Assembly: GCA_022709465.1 (NCBI GenBank)
Contig: JAKLIT010000009.1
Location: 1-19,228 of the forward strand
From: Candidatus Omnitrophota bacterium
GTDB lineage: Bacteria > Omnitrophota > Koll11 > Pluralincolimonadales > Pluralincolimonadaceae
Direction: 5' to 3'
DNA: 19,228 nt
This document shows, piece after piece, positions 14,248-19,228 of the stretch. Below the pieces are notes generated by a model, which worked only from the letters and a program-made list of their open reading frames with translations, did not search any database and was not told the DNA's origin. Each line of letters begins with the position of its first letter. The first letter of the stretch is position 1. The position numbers and the translations under genes were made by a program.

Positions 14248-15267
14248 ATGGGCATGAAACTTAAATATGCCGCGTTTGCCGCATCATTGATCGTCGCCGT
14301 TACCGCATTCGGGCCGTGTGATGCCGCGCCTGCCGCGAAGAAGGTGCGCATAGGCGCGTCGCTGCCGACCCAGAGGGACGAGCGTTGGGTCAGGGACGCG
14401 CAGAAGATGAGGGATGTCGCAAAGGCGCAGGGCCTCGACCTGAAGATGCAGATATCGGACAACGACGCCGCGAAACAGATGTCGCAGTGCGAGAACCTGC
14501 TTGCCCAGGGCATCGATATACTTATCCTCGCGCCGCATGACGCGACGAGCGCAGCGGCAATAGTCGACGAGGCTCACAGCGCCGGAATAAAGGTAATATC
14601 CTACGACCGCCTGGTGCTGAACACGAAAGTAGACCTTTATATCTCATTTGACAATGTCGAGGTCGGGAGGCTGCAGGGAGATTACCTTGCGAAGGCGGCG
14701 CCAAAAGGGAATTACGTAGTGCTCGGAGGCGCGCCGACCGACAATAACGCTAAGCTGTTCAAACAGGGCGCGATGTCGGTCATAAAGCCGCTCGCGGCCA
14801 AGGGCGATATCAAGATAGTCATGGACCAGTGGATACAGGACTGGCAGCCGACCGTCGCGATGAACCTCATGCAGAACGCGCTTACGGCGAACAATAACAG
14901 GATAGACGCGGTGCTGGCACCCAACGACAATACCGCCGGAGGCGTCATCCAGGCGCTTGCGCAGGCCGGCCTCGCCGGAAAGGTCCCGGTAACAGGGCAG
15001 GACGCCGAGCTGACGGCCGCACAGAGGATAGTAAAGGGCACGCAGTCGATGACAGTATTTAAGGACACGAGGGAACTCGCTTCGAAAGCGATGGATGCCG
15101 CGATGAAGATCGTGGGCGGGCAGGAACCCGGCGCGACAGGGACCGTGAACAACAACAAGATGGATGTCCCGTCGATACTGTTGAAGCCGGTCGTCGTGGA
15201 CAAGGAGAATATAGACGCGGTACTTATCGATAGCGGATACCTGAAGAAGGCGGACGTATATAAATAA
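14248..15267 (+). CDS. xylF: Sugar ABC transporter substrate-binding protein, XylF-like
   Basis: The periplasmic receptor that captures a sugar, by similarity D-xylose, and delivers it to XylH. It has 339 residues with a signal peptide (about 1-30: basic MGMKLK, then a hydrophobic stretch, cleavage around CDAAPA). A Cys lies near the cleavage site, but the preceding residue is Pro, which does not fit a lipobox. The type I periplasmic-binding fold is recognisable by VRIGASLPTQRDERWVRD, NDAAKQMSQCENLLAQGID, VISYDRLVLNTKVDLYISFDN and NDNTAGGVIQALAQAGL, which follow XylF. I chose the ATG at 14248, which is 7 bases after an AAGGAG Shine-Dalgarno (14235-14240), over the upstream in-frame ATG at 14197, which lies within the HD-GYP gene. 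The ATG at 14254 is a possible alternative. The gene leads a xylFGH operon. Confidence 0.88.
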   Translation: MGMKLKYAAFAASLIVAVTAFGPCDAAPAAKKVRIGASLPTQRDERWVRDAQKMRDVAKAQGLDLKMQISDNDAAKQMSQCENLLAQGIDILILAPHDATSAAAIVDEAHSAGIKVISYDRLVLNTKVDLYISFDNVEVGRLQGDYLAKAAPKGNYVVLGGAPTDNNAKLFKQGAMSVIKPLAAKGDIKIVMDQWIQDWQPTVAMNLMQNALTANNNRIDAVLAPNDNTAGGVIQALAQAGLAGKVPVTGQDAELTAAQRIVKGTQSMTVFKDTRELASKAMDAAMKIVGGQEPGATGTVNNNKMDVPSILLKPVVVDKENIDAVLIDSGYLKKADVYK

Positions 15268-15275
15268 GGCGCGAT

Positions 15276-16802
15276 ATGGCAGCAAACATTCTTGAGATGA
15301 GCGGGATAACAAAGGAGTTTCCCGGAGTAAGGGCGCTCGACGGGGTCACGTTCAGCGTCGTTAAGGGCGAGGTACATTCGCTCGTCGGCGAGAACGGCGC
15401 GGGCAAGTCGACGCTTATGAAGATCCTAAGCGGCGTGTATCCCGCGGGGACCTATGAGGGCGGGATATCGATAGACGGCAAGGCAATGCGTTTCGCGGAC
15501 ATAAAGGACAGCGAGCGCGCCGGCGTCGCGATAATTCACCAGGAACTCGCGCTCATCCAGCAGCTCAGTATCGCGGAGAACGTTACCCTCGGCGACGAGG
15601 CCGCGAAGAACGGCATCATAAACTGGGACGAATGTTTCCTTAGGACCGAGAAGGCGCTGAAGCAGGTTGGCCTCGATGTAAGCCCCTCGACAGAAGTGTA
15701 TAAGCTCGGCACCGGCGAACAACAACTCGTCGCGATAGCCAAGGCGATATCCAAACAGGCGCGCATACTTATCCTCGATGAGCCGACCGCGTCGTTATCG
15801 GCGGGCGAGGCCGACAGGCTCCTGAATATCCTGAAGGCGCTGAAGGCCGGGGGCGTCACCTGCATATACATCTCCCACAGGCTGAAAGAAGTATTCGATA
15901 TCTCCGACAGCATCACAGTATTGCGCGACGGCGCGACCGTCGGCACCTACCCGAAGAAAGGCCTCGACGAGAATAAGCTGATCTCGCTTATGGTTGGCCG
16001 CGAACTTTCGAACGTGTACCCGCGGAAGGAACGCGTGCCCGGGGAGATCGTCCTCGAGATAAAGGACTGGACCGCGATAAACGCGGGCATGAACAGGGCT
16101 GTGCGGAACATAAACCTGTCTGTGCGCAGGGGCGAGATACTCTGCATAGCGGGGCTTGTCGGCGCCGGCAGGACGGAGCTCGTGATGAGCCTCTTCCACA
16201 TGTGGGGACAGGCGATGTCAGGGAGAGTGCACCTTGAAGGCAGGGAGATCTCCCTGCGGGACGCCGGCGACGCGGTCGCGGCCGGGATCAGCATGGCTTC
16301 CGAGGACCGCAAGCGTTACGGCCTCATACTCGACGAGGACATAAAGAGGAATATCTCGCTCGCGAGCCTCGGCAGGATATCTACCGCGCAGGGGGTCAAC
16401 GAGAATGAGGAGATCAAGTCGGCGGAGAAATATACCGCGGACCTGAGGATAAAGACCCCGTCCATAGAGCAGAAGGCGGGCAACCTAAGCGGTGGCAACC
16501 AGCAGAAGGTCGTGCTCGGGAAGTGGCTCATGACCGAGCCGAAGGTCCTGATCCTTGACGAGCCGACGAGGGGAATAGACGTCGGCGCCAAGGTCGAGAT
16601 CTATAATATCATAAACGACCTCGTCGATAAGGGGGTCGCCGTGCTCGTCATATCGTCAGAGCTCAACGAAGTGCTCGGAATAAGCGACAGGATAATCGTA
16701 ATGCATGAAGGGCAGATAACCGGCGAGATCCTGAATAAGGACGCCACACAGGAAAAGATCATGCTATACGCCACCGGGACGAGGCAGGTGTGCGCCCAAT
16801 GA
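15276..16802 (+). CDS. xylG: Sugar ABC transporter ATP-binding protein, XylG-like
   Basis: The cytoplasmic ATPase of a CUT2-type sugar importer. Its 508 residues hold two ABC domains, as usual for the class. The first has Walker A GENGAGKST (38-46), signature LGTGEQQLVAIAKAI and Walker B ARILILDEPTASLSAGE. The second has a degenerate Walker A GLVGAGRTEL (Arg in place of Lys, normal for the family), signature LSGGNQQKVVLGKWL and Walker B KVLILDEPTRGIDVGAK. The ATG at 15276 follows xylF by 8 bases with a weak AAGG Shine-Dalgarno. The first-domain signature TGEQQ departs from the usual SGGQQ. Gene order SBP-ATPase-permease matches xylFGH. Confidence 0.92.
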   Translation: MAANILEMSGITKEFPGVRALDGVTFSVVKGEVHSLVGENGAGKSTLMKILSGVYPAGTYEGGISIDGKAMRFADIKDSERAGVAIIHQELALIQQLSIAENVTLGDEAAKNGIINWDECFLRTEKALKQVGLDVSPSTEVYKLGTGEQQLVAIAKAISKQARILILDEPTASLSAGEADRLLNILKALKAGGVTCIYISHRLKEVFDISDSITVLRDGATVGTYPKKGLDENKLISLMVGRELSNVYPRKERVPGEIVLEIKDWTAINAGMNRAVRNINLSVRRGEILCIAGLVGAGRTELVMSLFHMWGQAMSGRVHLEGREISLRDAGDAVAAGISMASEDRKRYGLILDEDIKRNISLASLGRISTAQGVNENEEIKSAEKYTADLRIKTPSIEQKAGNLSGGNQQKVVLGKWLMTEPKVLILDEPTRGIDVGAKVEIYNIINDLVDKGVAVLVISSELNEVLGISDRIIVMHEGQITGEILNKDATQEKIMLYATGTRQVCAQ

Positions 16803-16820
16803 CGAGATAAGGACAAGGAT

Positions 16821-17972
16821 ATGGAAAAGAGACCAGGACTCAGGAAAGCGTTAGCCCAGGACAAGATACGCAAATTCACAATGCTGATCGCGCTTGTCGC
16901 GATATGGCTAATATTTACGTCACTGACGCACGGGATATTCCTTACCCCGCGCAACCTCTCTAATCTTTTTCTTCAGACCGCCACCGTAGCGATAATAGCT
17001 ATAGGCATGACGCTCGTTATAGTCACGCGCAATATCGACCTTTCCGTGGGTTCCGTCGCCGCGCTGGCCGGCGCGATAGGCGCGTTCCTGCAGGTCAATA
17101 TGAACTGGCCCGCCGAAGCCGCGATACTGGCGGCATGCGGTGCGGGGCTGTTGATAGGCCTTTGGCACGGTTTCTGGATCGCCTACAGGTATGTGCCGTC
17201 GTTCATCGTGACCCTCGCGAGCATGATGATCTTCAGGGGCGCCGTGCTCGGAATAACGAAGGGCGCGACGATAGCGCCGTTATCGGACCATTTCAAGGCG
17301 ATAGGGCAGAACTACCTGTCCCCGCAGGCCAGTTTAATAGTCGGCATTGCGACCATTTCGGCATATGTCCTCTTCGACCTGAATAAAAGAAGGCAGAGGA
17401 AGAGATACGGGTTTACCGTAGCGTCGCTGCCGTCCGAGCTCGCGAAGTTGGCGGTGATATCGGCGGCGATAGGCGCGTTCTTCCTGGTAATGGTCCACAA
17501 CAGGGGCATCCCTTACGCGGTCCTCCTTGTGATGGCGCTGGCGCTCGGGTTCAGTTTCATCGCTCAGAACACGGTATTCGGAAGGCAGCTTTACGCGATA
17601 GGCGGCAACCCTGACGCGGCGGCACTCTCCGGCGTGGACATAAAGAAGAAAGTTATGGTGCTCTATGCCATATTCGGCGTGCTGACCGCGATAGCGGGCA
17701 TCGTGCTTACCGCGCGGCTCAACGCGGCGACCACCTCCGCGGGGCAGGGCATGGAACTCGATGTCATCGCGGCCGCGGTAATAGGCGGTACGAGCCTCAT
17801 GGGCGGCGAAGGCACGGTATTCGGCGCCCTGATCGGAGCGCTCATCATGGCAAGCCTCGATAACGGCATGAGCCTTATGGACACGAATATAACTTTCCAG
17901 TATATTATTAAGGGCATGATACTGCTGCTGGCAGTGTGGGTAGATATAGCGACAAGAAGGAAATCGCAGTAA
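16821..17972 (+). CDS. xylH: Sugar ABC transporter permease, XylH-like
   Basis: The membrane channel of the importer, acting with XylF and XylG. Its 383 residues carry roughly ten hydrophobic segments. The CUT2 permease motif [20 protein letters not shown] is near residue 70, followed by [36 protein letters not shown], which resembles XylH closely. Later come [22 protein letters not shown] and [19 protein letters not shown], the standard C-terminal signatures. The ATG at 16821 has a Shine-Dalgarno AAGGA at 16809-16813, 7 bases upstream. The stop shares a base with the next ATG (TAATG). Substrate is inferred as xylose or another pentose or aldose; binding-protein identity is the main support. 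Confidence 0.9.
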   Translation: MEKRPGLRKALAQDKIRKFTMLIALVAIWLIFTSLTHGIFLTPRNLSNLFLQTATVAIIAIGMTLVIVTRNIDLSVGSVAALAGAIGAFLQVNMNWPAEAAILAACGAGLLIGLWHGFWIAYRYVPSFIVTLASMMIFRGAVLGITKGATIAPLSDHFKAIGQNYLSPQASLIVGIATISAYVLFDLNKRRQRKRYGFTVASLPSELAKLAVISAAIGAFFLVMVHNRGIPYAVLLVMALALGFSFIAQNTVFGRQLYAIGGNPDAAALSGVDIKKKVMVLYAIFGVLTAIAGIVLTARLNAATTSAGQGMELDVIAAAVIGGTSLMGGEGTVFGALIGALIMASLDNGMSLMDTNITFQYIIKGMILLLAVWVDIATRRKSQ

Positions 17973-18424
17973 TGGCAAAAGCGCAGCACTTGAAGTTCAT
18001 GAAGGAGGCGATAAGAGAGGCCCGGAAGGGGGAGAGAGAAGGCGGCATCCCCATAGGTTCGGTCCTTGTGAAAGGCGGCAGGATAATAGGGCGCGGCCAT
18101 AACAGGCGTGTCCAGGAGAGGTCGGCGATACTCCATGCCGAAATGGATTGCCTCGAGAACGCGGGGCGCCTTAAGGCGCGCGATCACAGGAAATGCGTAA
18201 TATATTCGACCCTCTCGCCGTGCGACATGTGCACAGGCGCGATACTGCTGTATAAGATACCGGTCGTGGTAATAGGCGAGAACAGGACTTTCAAGGGGCC
18301 GGAGGCCTACTCGAAGAAAAGGGGAGTAAAGCTCATCAACCTTGACGATAAGGAATGCAGGGAGATGATGAGGCGGTTCATCCGCGGGAAACCGCAGCTA
18401 TGGGATGAAGACATAGGAAAATAA
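17972..18424 (+). CDS. Nucleoside-deaminase-family protein, yeast-type cytosine deaminase
   Basis: The family converts cytosine to uracil with ammonia release (pyrimidine salvage), using a zinc ion. The 150-residue protein has the zinc and catalytic set HAE (H55, E57) and PCDMC (C84, C87). Its closest recognisable resemblance is yeast Fcy1: [21 protein letters not shown] (F107) and the C-terminal PQLWDEDIG with W144 and D147, where Fcy1 has PQDWFEDIG with the substrate-contacting Asp. This separates it from tRNA-adenosine deaminase TadA and from guanine deaminase. The start at 17972 shares a base with the xylH stop; the upstream in-frame ATG at 17936 lies inside xylH. A Shine-Dalgarno-like AAGGA is at 17957-17961. 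Co-translation with the sugar importer is unusual. Another small deaminated base or pterin as substrate remains possible. Confidence 0.82.
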   Translation: MAKAQHLKFMKEAIREARKGEREGGIPIGSVLVKGGRIIGRGHNRRVQERSAILHAEMDCLENAGRLKARDHRKCVIYSTLSPCDMCTGAILLYKIPVVVIGENRTFKGPEAYSKKRGVKLINLDDKECREMMRRFIRGKPQLWDEDIGK

Positions 18425-18437
18425 GGAGAATGATAAA

Positions 18438-19228
18438 GTGTTCAGGGAGAAGATAAAAGTACTCGATTGCACGATACGCGACGGCGGGCTCATAAATAAG
18501 CACGACTTCGACTTCAAGTTCGTCCGCGCGGTCTATAAGGCGCTCTCGGAGGCGAAGATCGACTACATGGAGATAGGGTATAAGAACTCGAAGAAGCTCT
18601 TCTCCGACAAGGAATACGGCCAGTGGAAATTCTGCGAGGACGACCTTATAAGGAAGGTCATCGACGGCATCGAATCTCAGACGAAGATCTCCGTGATGGT
18701 AGATGTCGACCGCGTGGACCTCGATGATATCAAGCCGCGCAAGGAGAGCCCGGTCGCGATGATGCGCGTGGCGGCATATGTTAAGGATATAGACAAGGCG
18801 ATATACCTCGCCAACCATTGCGCCGATAAGGGCTACGAGACGACCATAAACATCATGGCCATATCGCGGGCGATGGACAATGAACTGACCGAGGCGTTCC
18901 ACCAGCTCGAACAGGAGTGCAAGGCCGGCGTAATATACCTCGTCGACAGCAACGGCGCGCTCTACCAGGAGACGACCGAACTGCTCGTCAAGAAGGCGAA
19001 ACATATAATAAAGAGCAAGGAGATAGGTATACACGCGCACAACAACCAGCAGCTTGCCTTCGGCAACACTATAGAGGCGATAATCCACGACGCGAATTAT
19101 GTCGACGGCACGGTCTATGGGCTCGGCAGGGCCGCCGGCAACTGCCCGCTCGAGCTGATACTCGGGTTCCTGGAGAACCCCAAGTTCGATATACGCCCCA
19201 TCCTCGACCTCATATCGAAGGAGTTCAT
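18438..19228 (+). CDS. DRE-TIM (HMGL-like) metal-dependent aldolase/lyase, 3' end missing
   Basis: A TIM-barrel metalloenzyme related to 4-hydroxy-2-oxovalerate aldolase and HMG-CoA lyase, which catalyse retro-aldol or Claisen chemistry on oxo-acids with a divalent metal. The 263 visible residues begin with LDCTIRDGG (D10, T12, R14, D15), the DRE-type motif. LVDSNGAL follows at 168-175, then HAHNN (H199, H201, N203) for the metal, and GLGRAAGNCPLE (228-239). The frame runs open to the window edge; the rest of the protein, possibly a C-terminal domain, is not seen. It starts with GTG at 18438, 9 bases after a clear AAGGAG Shine-Dalgarno (18423-18428); an ATG at 18430 is in another frame and stops after eight codons. 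It lies 13 bases after the deaminase. Such proteins also occur in surface-sugar clusters, so the substrate is open. Confidence 0.85.
   Translation, partial: MFREKIKVLDCTIRDGGLINKHDFDFKFVRAVYKALSEAKIDYMEIGYKNSKKLFSDKEYGQWKFCEDDLIRKVIDGIESQTKISVMVDVDRVDLDDIKPRKESPVAMMRVAAYVKDIDKAIYLANHCADKGYETTINIMAISRAMDNELTEAFHQLEQECKAGVIYLVDSNGALYQETTELLVKKAKHIIKSKEIGIHAHNNQQLAFGNTIEAIIHDANYVDGTVYGLGRAAGNCPLELILGFLENPKFDIRPILDLISKEF

Noticed and set aside
18378..19088. 236-residue open frame on the - strand
   Set aside because: It lies antisense to the aldolase gene, which has family motifs and a Shine-Dalgarno site; the antisense product is low-complexity and shows no domain.

Overview
The window is a dense bacterial chromosomal segment of about 19.2 kb. 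Sixteen protein genes leave almost no non-coding DNA: the longest gap is about 115 bases, and no tRNA, rRNA, CRISPR array or insertion sequence is visible. Fifteen genes lie on the + strand and one on the - strand. The DNA is GC-rich, yet it strongly prefers ATA for isoleucine and AGG for arginine. Sigma-70-type promoters (TTGATA-17-TATAAT and similar) and Shine-Dalgarno sites show it is bacterial. The codon habit and gene mix resemble uncultivated Omnitrophota-like or Planctomycetes-Verrucomicrobia-Chlamydiae-related bacteria, but that placement is inference from general impression and needs marker genes.

Layout. (1) 1-4787, a trehalose block: a trehalose-6-phosphate synthase (otsA, cut by the window edge), its phosphatase (otsB), a DUF5752-type protein of unknown function, a TreT-like trehalose synthase and an L-2-hydroxyglutarate-oxidase-like flavoprotein. 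The genes are spaced from -1 to +4 bases apart. (2) 4779-6071, on the opposite strand, an unrecognised secreted protein with a clear signal peptide. (3) 6187-11782: GTP-dependent PEP carboxykinase, aminodeoxychorismate synthase component I (pabB), a B12-type radical SAM protein and a RhlE-like DEAD-box helicase. (4) 11845-14222: a PiT phosphate transporter overlapping by 4 bases a membrane HD-GYP cyclic-di-GMP phosphodiesterase. (5) 14248-19228: a complete xylFGH-type sugar ABC importer, a yeast-type cytosine deaminase overlapping xylH by one base, and a DRE-TIM metal-dependent aldolase/lyase cut by the right edge.

Function and regulation. The cell appears able to make trehalose by two routes: OtsA/OtsB from UDP-glucose and glucose-6-phosphate, and TreT from NDP-glucose and glucose. 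PEP carboxykinase supports gluconeogenesis and the importer brings in a pentose-like sugar. The most striking regulatory signal is that the PEP carboxykinase and radical SAM genes each have a strong promoter whose expected transcription start falls on the start codon, with no Shine-Dalgarno site. Both may therefore be leaderless mRNAs, next to genes that do have good Shine-Dalgarno sites. No clear new defence or mobile system was found. The best leads are the DUF5752 protein inside the trehalose operon, the secreted orphan, the phosphate transporter/HD-GYP pair and the importer/deaminase/aldolase operon.
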